Below, piece by piece: positions 35,463-46,430 of a stretch of 64,000 nt of DNA. The notes under the pieces were generated by a model that did not search any database, was not told the origin of the DNA, and saw only the letters and a program-made list of their open reading frames with translations. Numbering within the stretch: the stretch's first letter is position 1; each line of letters begins with the position of its first letter. The translations under genes were made by a program, and so were the position numbers. Origin of the DNA: Cucumis sativus (lineage: Eukaryota > Streptophyta > Magnoliopsida > Cucurbitales > Cucurbitaceae); the NCBI RefSeq assembly GCF_000004075.3, contig NC_026659.2, forward strand, positions 26,678,272 to 26,742,271, given 5' to 3'.

Positions 35463-37820
35463 ATGGCAGCGAGGGGTAGTCGGGAAAGAACTTCACAAAC
35501 GACAGGACAACTGGGATTTGGGTCTGCATCGTCCATAGATTTTTTGGAAATATCAGATCTCGCTCAAGTTGGAGCAAATGTTAACCGACCGGAAGCAGAC
35601 ACGATTTGTTTGGCAAATCCTGGGCGTGGGATTTACCAGCTTCAGTTTAAAGATGATAATAGCGATGTTTCCAGCGTCTGTTCTTCCAAATCAGAGAAGA
35701 GTTGCGGTTCTCAAGGTCCCACATCTGTATCCCAAGTGTCAGGTTTTACACATGAGTCTGGTGGAAATGTTTTGTCCCCAACTCAATCCCCTTCTCTCCA
35801 AACAATGGATCGTGCGGGAGGATATGGTGAATCATATGATCCGTTTAGAATCCCATCTGCAGTTTTCCAAAGAAGTAGTTCTGTTACTCCACTGGAATGG
35901 AGTATTGCTTCAAATGAGTCATTGTTTAGCATTCAGGTTGGAAACAATAGCTTCTCCAGAGATCAAGTGTTGATGTTGAATGAGTTAGGTAAGTCGGGTG
36001 AGTTAACGAAATCTGGCAAGTTGAAAAAAGCAGAAGATTCGTTTGTGTTTAGCTCACCACCTGCAGTTATCATGTCAAGAGAAGCTGAAATGAAGAGTGC
36101 TGAATATGAAGCGGATCCTAAAATGGCAGATACCATAGAATATAACATAAAGGATAAAAGTGGATCGATTACAGACGATGATCTTAGTGACAGAAACCTA
36201 CCACCTCCTGCAGTATCATGGAATTCCTCTACCAAATCTCGGCACTCTGATAGAAGTCTAAGGAGCTCAGATTCATTCGCTTTCCCCATGTAAGTCTTTG
36301 CTCATTAGTTATTATCTATCTGTCAAAACATCATTCTTGGAATTTATGCTTTCCAACTCCATGCTTACCATCACTTGAATGTAGCAATTGTTTAATGTGT
36401 GATATTTTCGACCAAAAGGTAAACCTTTGCGTGCTGTTGAACTGAAGGTTTAAAAATAAGAAAACAAATATCGTGCTTGCTTTAGATTATTCTACTATGG
36501 AATTGGCCTGCCACGTAAATACCAGATCATAAAACCTTCTTAAGCCTCTGCCTGATTAATAAGTCATCTTATGGTCTCCCCTTAGGTTACTCTCATTTTC
36601 GTTCTTCTTTTCATATCTAATAAGCATGAAGATAGCTCCCCCTCTCCCACTTTTGGCCAATGGTAATAAGAGTATAAGGAACTATGCTCTTTATGTGCTG
36701 CAGAGAGAAGAAGTGCTCATGCTCATCGTGTTACCGTTCTAACTGTAGTCAGGCGTTCTGCTACTGTTTGTGGCCACGTTGCTACCCTACATGGTCAAAC
36801 TGTTGTTGCTGGAACTGTAGCAGGACGTTCAGCTATTGTTGGAACTATAGCCGAAGAGGTGGTCACATTCAGACCTCTAACATGTATGCTCCGTACTCTT
36901 CAACATTATTAACAATGTTACAAGTGCGTCCAAGAAGTACCTTTTCTTTCAACCTCGTCTTTTTCTTGATGAATTTTTTATAGAGCATTTAGCTTACCGA
37001 TTCTATGAGGTCGCATATCTCTCTTGATTGTATCATTATCATCTGGCAACTTCATTAATGTTGTCAAAAGAAAGTATAAACGTCAAACTAACATGTACAC
37101 AATTTTTGCAGTTTGGCCGATGAAGAGGCGCAGGCTGGATCCATGCCTAATGATGCTAAATTTCAAGGCACTCCAGTCTCTTCAAAATCAAAACCGAAGT
37201 GTTGGTTCTCCTGCTGTTCATGTAGTTGTTCATTTTCTTCTTGTTTCAAATGGATTTTTTGTTGGTGTTTTTATTGTCCCAAATGGAGGTGTTCGTATTC
37301 TTCTTGTTATAAGCGGAGTTGTTGTTCGTGTTCTTCTTGTTGCAAATGGAGATGTTCATGTTCTTCTTGTTTCAAGTGGAACTGCAGTTCGTGTTCTTGT
37401 CCCAAATGGAGTTGCAGTTCATGTTGTTCTTGTCCCAAATGGAGTTGCAGTTCATGTTGTTCTTGTCCAAAATGGAGTTGCAGTTCATGTTGTTCTTGTC
37501 CAAAATGGAGTTGCAGTTCATGTTGTTCTTGTCCCAAATGGAGTTGCAGTTCATGTTCTTGTTCCAAATGGAGTTGCAGTTCATGTTTTTCTTGTTCTTC
37601 TTGTTCCAAAAGGAGTTGCAGTTCATGTTTTTCTTGTTCCAAGTGGAGTTGTGGTTCGTGTTCTTCTTGTTGCAAATGGGATTCATGCACATGTTCATCT
37701 TGTTGGACATGCAGCTGCTGTAGTAATTGTCATTTTTGCGATTGTTGCCATTTTCGTCCTCGCTGTTGCTTTCGACCTCGCTGTCATATTTACCCTTCTT
37801 GTCATTTTTGCAGTTGTTAA
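35463..37820 (+). CDS. Plant-specific protein with very cysteine-rich repeat tail
   Basis: Function unknown. Exon 35463-36289 encodes a soluble Ser/Asp-rich region with conserved-looking blocks: ISDLAQVGANVNRPEADTI, PLEWSIASNESLFSIQVGNN and SDRSLRSSDSFAFP. I recall an uncharacterised plant family with these blocks, SFAFPIL and a short Cys-rich end. Splicing 36289 to 37112 restores SFAFPIL and gives 511 residues. The last exon then runs from KPKCWFSCCSCSC into about 200 residues of which roughly one third are Cys, built on an 11-residue unit CSCPKWSCSSC, and ends in HFRPRC-like blocks. A 180-base segment at 36704-36883, in the same phase on both sides, encodes another Cys-rich block and may be a cassette exon (571 residues if used). 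The ATG at 35463 is the first in frame. Possible roles such as metal binding or palmitoylated membrane attachment are speculation. Confidence 0.7.
36704..36883 (+). other. Possible in-frame cassette exon, Cys-rich
   Basis: Flanked by a CTGCAG acceptor and an AT|GTATGC donor resembling the exon 1 donor AT|GTAAGT. It is exactly 180 bases, open in the phase set by exon 1, and encodes twelve cysteines (for example KKCSCSSCYRSNCS and WSNCCCWNCS). Inclusion or skipping leaves the downstream frame unchanged. Confidence 0.5.
37288..37680 (+). repeat. Coding minisatellite, 33-base unit
   Basis: Twelve consecutive units each ending in a GGA-like triplet, with lengths 30, 33, 30, 30, 33, 33, 33, 33, 30, 42, 33 and 33 bases, all multiples of three. 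Four units at 37411-37542 are nearly identical (GTTGCAGTTCATGTTGTTCT then TGTCCCAAATGGA), pointing to recent tandem duplication. It encodes the CSCPKWSCSSC repeat of the cysteine-rich protein. Because the period is a multiple of three, several other frames on both strands are open as a by-product. Confidence 0.9.
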
Positions 37821-37884
37821 ATGGACGTCGTCCCAGAAAGGACATCGTCACCTGATTTTTTATACTAATCCTTTAGGTGTTTAG

Positions 37885-38035
37885 AATCATTAAATGTAAC
37901 ATACCGAGTTCGAACAAACCCTCTTTGCAGTTTCGGGGGTTTTGGTTGTTTTACCGGATAAATCATTAAATGTAACATACCGAGGTTCAAACAAACCCTC
38001 CTTGCAGTGTCGAGGGTTTCGTTTATTTTACCGGA
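37885..38035. repeat. Tandem duplication, about 75 bases x 2
   Basis: Two adjacent copies (37885-37960 and 37961-38035) each begin AATCATTAAATGTAACATAC and end in TTTTACCGGA, with only a few differences. They lie just past the stop codon of the cysteine-rich gene, probably in its 3' UTR. Confidence 0.85.
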
Positions 38036-38669
38036 ACATATTTGAATTCACAGACAATTTTACTTTAGATATGTTCTCTTACTCTTAAGAACATTGATTG
38101 TCAATATATTTGGTTGATACATTTGATTAATTTGGCATCACAGTGAGCAAGCTTCTTAATGTTTAGTATGATCTACGAAATGGTTTGAGAATGATTTATA
38201 TTCGAGAGAACATTGGTTGAATTAGCAATGTCAAACGAGCAGCTTTTATTGGAAAAAAGCATCATACAATATTCAATATGGGAAAAGACGATGCTCTCTT
38301 GCAAATGAACTATGAAAAAACCATATGATTTTAAGTAGAAAAAAGGATCAACGATTATGTTACAAGAAATTGACTCGTAGTAGCAGGAAGAATATCAATG
38401 TGCATCAAAAGTTGCTGCTTTTCTTTTTACCCAACTTGAGGTTAAAATGAGGAAGAAATATGAATACCTTGATCCATAAAATCTCCAACTGAGAGCCATT
38501 CAAAAATTCTCTTTCAAGACATGATTCACTCTACAAGGTAAGAAAAATAATCAAGTATAATAACAAAGGATCTCTTTACTTTAAAACACTAAGTTCTCTA
38601 TGTTTCCTATTTTGAAGGCTCCCCAAATGTTTGATGGGGTTTGTGACAAGGGATTGTAACCACACAACA
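38036..38669. other. Convergent intergenic region
   Basis: Shared downstream region of two convergent genes, the cysteine-rich gene (+) and the AFP gene (-). It holds their 3' UTRs and no further gene. Confidence 0.6.
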
Positions 38670-41419
38670 TCACAAAAAAGGACCAGAATTGGGATTGACA
38701 ACTATATGTCTTAAGGGATGAGCCACATTTTTTCCACCAGCATGCTTCACAAACTCAGCTGGTGACAGAAATTTCCCATGGCAAACACACATTATCCTCA
38801 CTTCCTCCCCTTTTCCATACTTGTAAAGAATTCCTTCCACTCTTCTCCCATCTGGCCCATCCCCTATCGTGAACACACAAGGCATGTCTTCCATTGACAT
38901 CGTTCCCGCTTCCCTTCCCTTGTTCTCGCCTGAATCAGGTTTCTTGGATTGATTTTTCGTCTCTGTTTTGTAACTGGCAGATGGGTTCTCACACATCTTT
39001 GATCCTGAAGAACCTGCAGCCTCTAGGTTGCCTCGCTCTTGTGAGGAGCTCCTCGCTTCACCGTAACTGCTAGATCCTGCAAGATGGAAAACACCATTTT
39101 ACAAATAATGCAAATAGTTCAGTGATGGGACTTCTAATCCCTTCGGAATGGATTCACTGTGTTTAGCATAGAAGACTTTACTATCCTCGAGAATCATTCT
39201 TCATTGTTCCTAAAGAACTTAATCAACATAAAACACAAGTGAAGAAAATCTGAAAATCAGCTGGACCAATTAAATACTGCGGGGGAAATGCCTTGACCAA
39301 AATTATGTTCATAAAAGGAAGATAATGGCTAACTTTATCGTCATATTCTGAATAAATCCAGCTTGATTCACCAGTTTTAAGTTTTCAACAACCCTACCTA
39401 TAACCTAGTTTTCAAATTTTTTAAACTAATCGACTCTAAGATACTAAGTAAAAGATGCATGCTCTAGGTATGATTTGTCATATATAACTCAAGCAGTGCT
39501 ACAATTCTATCGTATTGGAACAAACTTGTAAGCATTACCTTTGGTGAGCCCCTAAAGAAGCATACAACTTCTTTCAAGTCCATTTGTCTTAGGAACCAGA
39601 ATTAAACAGAATTGATGGGAGAGAGTTTATTTGTTCAAGAATACAGTACTTGTGACAATGATCTCCTAATGCAAACTAGGCTAATATTGCTGTAACGTTT
39701 AATGTAGCACGTTTAATCTTATTCAACTTGTCATGTGTCAATATTCACTATAAAACATCTTTCTTCACTCATATTTTTGTTTAAAACAACATGAACGATT
39801 CAAATTCTGCACCAATCGTTCCATTGAGCAATCACTGGAAATTTTCCAGTCACCTAGTAGGTACAACCTATTCAATCTCAAAGTCCCAACCAAAATCCTT
39901 TTGATCCAAAATTCAGTCAAACCTGACTCCTGAGTAACAGAACCGAACTGGAAGCTCTAGCTAAAGGTATGAACTAAATTATTTGTGCAAGTTACATATC
40001 TTACGTAAGGCTAGCAGCAAACTGATGCCATTGGCCATTAAGCCTTCAAATTAAGACCACGAGCATGAGACACGACATGAAACCAATTTTTAAAGACGTA
40101 CATGGACACATTGGAAGCCTCTAACTGTAAGAAGCAATTGCCAGACAGCTCCAATAAGCCATAATGAGCTTGGGTTCACAACCATTCAGATTATAGGTAA
40201 TGCTGATACAAATCACAGATGCAGCAGATGTTGCACAGCTTAAACAAACCGACAGAATGAAAGGCGAAAAGGAATCTATGATTTAGTAAAAATTAAGAGC
40301 TTAAAATGCTCTTTAAAGAATCAGTTCGAATGGCGAAGCAAGGCACTTCCATTCGGATGATCACAGACCGTGCAATCCAAGAAGAAAAAATGGCTCCAAC
40401 CAGCCATCTGTACTCACTTACTATATCTCATAATGTGCTTTGATTTTCCTATGCCTATGGATTAGAAGTACATTTCAGATTATGAACTGCAAGCTAAGAA
40501 ATAGTACTATCAGGAACTATGCCCTTATTTTCTAATATCAAACAAATAGTTCCATGAAGAATAACCTACCAGTAACAACCAACAACTACTAGAGCCAAAA
40601 AGAGACATAACATTGGAAGGTGAAAAATGAGCTACCTTGGATCTGTTTGCTATCTAGTTCCGACATCCCCGATGAGCTTCCGCCCTGTGATTCGGCAGAG
40701 CACTGAGAGGCGGGCTGCCCGACACCCTGAAAACCTCCGCCGTTAGTGCCGCCGCCGCCACCGGATGTACAGCCACCTTTGCCTTTGCCAATCTCATCCA
40801 CAATTCCGCCAGTAAGAGCCTGTCGAGCAGCAGCAGCCCACGTCGGTAACCCAAATGGCGGTGCCACAGTCGTCGAAATACAGGAACCATGCCTTTTCTC
40901 TCTCAAATTCAATCCTGTAAGACCTTCAATTTCACGCCTCTCTTCTTCAAAACACCCACTAGTCCCCATCCCCATCCCAATCCCATCCTTATTCCTCTGC
41001 TTCTCAAACCGCCTCCTTTTGGCCTCCATTCGCCTCAACGTCTGCAACTCTTTCCTCTTCCTCCACTCCTCCTCTGTCTCCGGCGGAAGAGACGAGGTCC
41101 GAATAATCGCCGCCGGGTACGACACAGCAGCAGGAGTAGAAGCATCATCGTCCCTCAAAAGCATGGTACCAGCTATGGAAGATGACCGAATAAGCTTCTT
41201 GGAATTTTTGTCAACCCCAAAACGACCCCCAAGTGAAAGCCCAAGATTAAGCTCAATCTCCTCTGTATCTTCTTCTTCTTCTTCATTAAAGGCTCTCCCA
41301 ATTTGGGTCTGATGTGAATTACTACATAAGAATCTCTGCAACAGATCTGTTGGGTACTTTTCAGTTTGTAGAGAAACTTTCTCCATTCCTCTACTTCCTC
41401 CTTGGTTTGCTTCCCCCAT
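38670..41419 (-). CDS. AFP: NINJA-family AFP protein (ABI5-binding)
   Basis: AFP proteins bind the bZIP factor ABI5, recruit TOPLESS co-repressors and damp abscisic-acid responses in the nucleus. Two exons, 41419-40636 and 39076-38670, give 396 residues across a 1.56 kb intron. Domain A holds the EAR motif [11 protein letters not shown] (about residues 55-65). Domain B is a basic stretch [20 protein letters not shown] (121-140) that also looks like a nuclear localisation signal. Domain C, the Jas-like protein-binding region, covers about the last 75 residues, from [18 protein letters not shown] to [14 protein letters not shown] Gly/Ser-rich region links B and C. The order matches AFP1-AFP4 rather than NINJA itself, judging by the Jas-like terminus and length. 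A cluster of G-box/ABRE elements lies 600-1100 bases upstream, fitting the known ABA induction of AFP genes. Confidence 0.92.
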
Positions 41420-42028
41420 CCTTCAATTCAAAACAGAGAACCACCCCAAAATGCTTATACACCATCACGATCTCGTTTAACAAAACCCATAAAGCAGAAC
41501 AAAAAAAACAGAATGAATGATGAATCAAAAAAAGAAAAACAAAAGAAAAAAAACAAATGAGTTGTCAATAACAATACTCAAAGTAGCAGATAACACCCAT
41601 CAAAATATAATCTCAGATCACATTCCCTTACAAAAAATAAGGGAAATAACAAAACTCTTTCCATTATTCCAACACTTATTCCTCCTTTAAAAAAAATCGA
41701 AATCGAAATGAACAGTCCTGTAAAAAAAAAAAAAAAATCTCCAAGAAAGTGGAAAACAAGAGAGGAGGGAAATTAAAAAAGAAAATAGAACACACACACA
41801 AAAAAAAAATATAATAATTGACGAGTGAAAGAGAAATCAAAGGAAACAGAGAAGCGGAGAGAGGAAAAAGGAGGAGCTTTTTCTCTCATCCCCCCATGAA
41901 AAAAGAAAAAAAAAGAAAGAAGAAATTAATATTTTTTTCCAAAAAAAAAAGGTAAAATGACCGAAAATACCCTTTAGGGAAAATATGCGTGCAGGAGACA
42001 AGTGGCATCCTAAGTCGTAAAATAAGGA

Positions 42029-42515
42029 CACGTGGTCCGTCCTGAGAGAAAAGAAAGAAAAAAAAACAGGGGTTTTGTCCTTTAGGCGTGGTGCCTATCA
42101 ACAAAATAAAAATAATTTCGAATTGAAGACACGTGTCGTAAATGTAGCGATTAATGAGAAATTGCCACGTATGGGTCAAATGTAAAGGTATTGGGTAATG
42201 GACACGTGGGGTGATGGATTTGGGGAAAGGAAGCGGTGTTTGGTTTATCCTCCTCGGCTTTCTCTTTCTGTATACAACGTGGATAACGTTCTGTTGTTTG
42301 GACCTTGGTCAATTTTGGAATTCTTTTAAGTCAACGAGTAACAAGAGCGAGGAATTGGCGAGGAATATATTCATATTAATATACAAAGGGGACCCCACGT
42401 GAGGCCAAGTTGCATTTGCCAAAGTCTTTTTTTAAAAAAAATAAATAAGAAAAAAGGGGATTTTAATATAAAAATTGCCAACTTGGGAGGGCGGAGAGTT
42501 GTGATATGACACGTG
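42029..42515 (-). promoter_or_regulatory. G-box/ABRE cluster upstream of AFP gene
   Basis: Five CACGTG cores occur within 487 bases (42029-42034, 42130-42135, 42203-42208, 42396-42401, 42510-42515) plus a CCACGTAT at 42166-42172. Two sit in the 10-base palindrome GACACGTGTC, and several have GACACGTGG or CCCCACGTG context, the ABRE form bound by ABI5/ABF bZIP factors. They lie 610-1096 bases upstream of the AFP ATG. Since AFP binds and restrains ABI5, this suggests a feedback loop; that is inference from motifs. Confidence 0.7.
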
Positions 42516-43008
42516 TCGAAGTGGGTGAGGTTGGGAAATACTTTAGAGCGTGTCAATCATCAACTTGTTGAATGCGACGGCTCGCCTGTTCCTTGCCAAC
42601 TTGCTGACACTAAGCATGTCGTTCTGTCGGAATACAATTACTTACGGGCTCTTTCTCCATCACACTATGAAACTATAACTCAAATACACCTTTTACTCCA
42701 AACTTATCCTATTTCTACCACAACTATTATTTCTTATATCTCACTCTTCCCTTTCACTACTCTTCACTATTATTTCTTATATCTCCATATTTACTATTCA
42801 AACTACAACCTTCATTCATCCATTATTTCTTTTTCTTTTTCTTTTTCCTTTTGTCATTCTTTTTTAGTCTTCTCATCCCAATCTTTTTTCTCTTTTTGTG
42901 AGACAGGAAAATCATGAGAAATATTTTTTTTTTCTCATATGGTACTTTAAAAAAGTTTCCTCAAATTACATGTAAACTTTTATGGATAAAAGTAAAGTCT
43001 AAAATGTC

Positions 43009-43039
<31 letters not shown>

Positions 43040-44473
43040 TACTTTGTTTCGATAAACTTTCAATGAAGATATCAATAGTAGTATATTTTTAAAAGAGAAT
43101 AATAGCTTTTCATTTTAAAAAAAAACTCATTTTTTAAAAAAAATACAAAACTAAGTTAAAATATTTACAAATTTAAATAAAATTATGAATTCCATATATG
43201 ATAGAGTTTTGATAATATGAATGTGTTAATTTTGGTAGGTTGTAAATATTTTGTCAAATTTATTATTTTTTACAATTTTCAGAAAAAACTACTAAAAAAA
43301 TATAATTTTTCATAAAATGTAAATATTTTATCAATTTTTTTTATATTTTTGACAACTACTCTTTTGTTATCTTGTTACTTATTAGTGATTTATTTTGGTA
43401 TGTTTAATTAAACATTTGTTATTTGTATTGATGACAGGTTGTTACTCTTCTTTTCCTTATGTTTGGTATAATTTTTTATAATATCATGTTGATGTATATA
43501 TATATTTTTTTTTTGTTATGATTAATTTATTAGAAAATTGAAAGTAATTAAGTTCTTGTTCATATTCTACTCATAAAAAAATTTAAATAGTTTTTTGTTT
43601 ATTAAATTAAGTTACCAATTTAATTATTTTATTTAATAACGATAGGTACTAAATAAAAAATTGAGAAAAAATAGATTGTATTTTTGAAAGTTTAGAAAAC
43701 GAAATAGTTACGAAACAAAGAAGGTTAAATGTTAAAAGGGTTAATGACTGATATGCATTTGTATTTTTTTTTTGTTAGATAACCATTTTTTGTTTTTGTT
43801 TTGTTGTGTTTGTTGGGTAGTCTTAGTTTTTTTTCTTTTGTTTTCTTTTTTTCTTCTATGCCTTTGAAATGTTGGCAGTCTTAAATTTTCAATTAGTTTA
43901 TGTGTAACTTCTCCAACTAAATTGCTTATATGCAATGTAATATAAATCATTTTATAATATGATATATTTTTTAAGGTTGTTTCAAGTTGATTTGTTCATC
44001 ACGGCTATTTAAAGTAACAACGTACCAAATTGTTCTTTTAATACAACTTGTTATTCTTTATTAATCTCATTTAAAGGAATCATATGAAAAGATGCATTGA
44101 AAGGAAATTTAATGTCAACAAAAGTGTAGTTTATAAGATTATCATGATGACAGCATGCATGATAGCATAAGGTGATTTAGACTGATTCTTACACAAAATA
44201 TGTGATTCAGAATTATACATTATAGTTTATAACTAAGGAAAAATAGTAGAAGAGGGAAAATAATGAAGTAGATGTGTATAATTAATGGGATTAAACTATA
44301 GAATTCAAAGGGAAAATGTTGCATAAAAGAGGACTAAGTGAAGATATATTTATTTTATTATTGGCCCTTTGTATTGAATGTAAAACTAGCTGTCCAACCA
44401 CTAATCTTTTTTAATTATTATGGATTATTAACTTTTCTTACATCCAATTGAAAAAAAAAACTATAAAAACTAG

Positions 44474-44592
44474 GTAAAGTATGTTTTGAGCCCTCAAATT
44501 TATCTAAATTTAAAAGTTTGACCATTAAACATATATAATTATGTAAATTATATTGCTTATATAAGTTTGAGGGCTTGATTTGTATCCTTTAC
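44474..44592. mobile_element. MITE-like inverted repeat, about 119 bases
   Basis: The left terminus GTAAAGTATGTTTTGAGCCC runs into TCAAATTTA, and the reverse complement of the right terminus reads GTAAAGGATACAAATCAAGC then CCTCAAACTTA. About 29 bases of imperfect inverted repeat surround an AT-rich centre. Best read as a small non-autonomous DNA element; no target duplication was established. Confidence 0.5.
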
Positions 44593-44659
44593 GAGTTCAA
44601 TTGTTATACTTTTAGAAGTTTATGACCCATTTGTTTTGATTGGATGTTCAAGGGTGGAA

Positions 44660-45080
44660 TTCTTTTACAATTTACACACGAGATTTTCGGAAAAATTTGC
44701 GTCGTGAAGTTGAATTTAAGTTGATGTTGTGCTTATGTTGATTTGATGCGATGTGGCTCGATCTATAGAATTTGATCATTTAATTCTCTCAGTTGAACAT
44801 TTACGCTTTGGAGGAAGCGGAGCACTTGAAGCTGGTTGAACGCCTAATTTGAGTAAGCGAAACACGTGATGTTCTTGAAGTTTGAGTCTTGAAATAAAAT
44901 TTATATCTATAAATAAGCTTCAATCTTCGTGTGAAGTCGAATTGGAGAGTCTTCTAGTTTGGTGCTCTTGAAGTTGAAGTATTGGAAGAAATAAGTCTTC
45001 TAGTTGAGAATTCTCTAGACTTTTGGAGTAAAAAATTTTAATCCCTTACAAATGAGATAACTCAAATAGAGTCATCTGAG
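44660..45080. repeat. Repetitive segment with CTTGAAGTT words
   Basis: Less AT-rich than its surroundings, with recurring near-copies of CTTGAAGTTTGAGTCTTGAA, CTTGAAGTTGAAGTATTG and GTCTTCTAGTT. The composition and word style resemble a decayed LTR of a retroelement, but I see no clear partner repeat, so the class is left open. Confidence 0.3.
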
Positions 45081-45329
45081 TTTGAACTTGGTTGATCCAT
45101 CTACCAGACCTATCCAACGGTCACGTGACATCAATTAACTTATTTATATTTTTTTATTAGTAATTTACTAAATAATGTGGCCATTTTTTACAAAAAGAAA
45201 AAAAAAAAAGATGTGTATGACAATAATATATGAGTTTGAAATAAAATGAGGAGCATAGACATACATTAATCAATTTACTTCATTTTTCACACTATAATAA
45301 TAATAATAAAAAAGAAAACAGTTAAAACT

Positions 45330-45401
45330 AGCTCCCGGCGAGGATCGAACTCGCGACCTTTCGCTTACGAAGCGAACGCACTACCACTATGCTACGGAAG
45401 C
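45330..45401 (-). tRNA. tRNA-Thr (CGT), copy 1
   Basis: Minus-strand 72-base cloverleaf: acceptor GCTTCCG pairs with CGGGAGC (one G-T pair), D arm GCATAGTGGTAGTGC, anticodon stem TTCGC/GCGAA with loop TTCGTAA so the anticodon is CGT, T arm GCGAG/CTCGC with loop TTCGATC, discriminator T. No intron. T-rich sequence downstream on the minus strand fits a Pol III terminator. Confidence 0.93.
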
Positions 45402-46096
45402 ACTTTTGATTGACAATTTGAAAATGTTAATAAATAAATATATATCCAAGTTCAAAATAATGACTTTAATTCACAATCTTTTAAAAGTAAATTTGCCCTT
45501 AAATGTATATGTTATCTTATAACAAATTGATGCATTGAGTGAATACTATAGTATTTAAAACAAATAAATAAAAATTTGATCGTTAATTAATAGGGTTTGA
45601 AGTCTCTACATAAATTTAAATTCATTAATTGTTATTCATGGTTTGGATTATCCTTTAAATAAGTTATTTGAAACCATTTAAGTTAGTTAACTGTTTAATT
45701 CATGGGAGTTTGAGATAATGAATTTGTTATTATAGTTCCAAGTGATTATAATTGAGTTGTAATAGTTTGTGGTTGGAGTGTATTATTTTAATATGTGATA
45801 TAATAATATATGTTTGAAATGTAAAGTATTTTAATTTAAGAATGAAATAGTAAACACTGTAATTAAAAATAAAATAACGATAATGGAATGTGTAACACAG
45901 TGAAAGTTGTAGTAAATAGTAAATGTTTTAATAAATGAAAAGTTTTGAGATAATGTTAACTGTTAACTATAGCTAACTGTAGAGTACAAAACATTATTTG
46001 TTGCCACAATAGGTGATTTTTATAGTCGATGATAATATTCGTCTCAAATGCTCCATTGGAGATTAAAAATATACGTTTTTATCTCAAATGCTCTAT
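45402..46096. other. Spacer between tRNA copy 1 and TRIM-like element
   Basis: AT-rich sequence. A 29-base word beginning TCTCAAATGCTC occurs at 46042 and again at 46082, a 40-base-period duplication next to the TRIM-like element. No gene seen. Confidence 0.55.
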
Positions 46097-46430
46097 TGGA
46101 GATTAAAAATCACACATTGAAAAAACTAAGAGGACTCACACTATTTAGAGGAAATATGAGCTAATCTTCTAATTGTCAATTGATTTTGATATGAAATCTC
46201 GTACTATTACATATGATATTAGAATCCATAAAGTCGAAACGAATATTTTGTCCAACAAAATGAGATTGAGATTGAATCAAAATTGGTGAGGCAAAAAAGA
46301 CACCATCTTAAGGAACATGTTGAGAATCATATATTGGAAAAACTAAGTTAATTCAAACCCATAAAATAGATAAAATCACTCATTTTATTATTGTCAATTA
46401 GTTTTGAGATAAAATATCATATAATCGACA
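46097..46430 (+). mobile_element. TRIM-like LTR retroelement remnant
   Basis: Two direct repeats of about 113 bases (46097-46211 and 46318-46430) share the words ATTG-AAAAACTAAG, ATTGTCAATT-TTTTGA and a region ending near TATCATATAAT. The right repeat starts TGTTGAGA after a purine-rich stretch, as LTRs do. Just inside the left repeat is TATGATATTAGAATCC, resembling the TGGTATCAGAGCC primer site complementary to initiator tRNA-Met. At about 334 bases with no coding space, it fits a terminal-repeat retrotransposon in miniature. The repeats are quite diverged, so it is an old, decayed copy. Confidence 0.55.

Larger units (their letters stand above)
42516..45329. other. Intergenic spacer
   Basis: Very AT-rich spacer with a TA microsatellite at about 43017-43040, a MITE-like element at 44474-44592 and a repetitive-looking segment at 44660-45080. 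No protein gene recognised. Confidence 0.6.

Noticed and set aside
37307-37851. Minus-strand Gln/His- and Asn-rich frames
   Set aside because: Antisense shadows of the same minisatellite, without splice signals or homology.
37024-37884. 286-codon plus-strand Val-rich frame overlapping the Cys-rich exon
   Set aside because: It lacks a matching splice phase or family motif and is open because the minisatellite period is a multiple of three.
40746-41312. 188-codon plus-strand frame opposite the AFP gene
   Set aside because: Antisense shadow of the GC-rich AFP exon 1.
42513-42917. 134-codon frame upstream of the AFP gene
   Set aside because: Low-complexity Ser/Phe/Tyr translation of AT-rich spacer with no recognisable domain.
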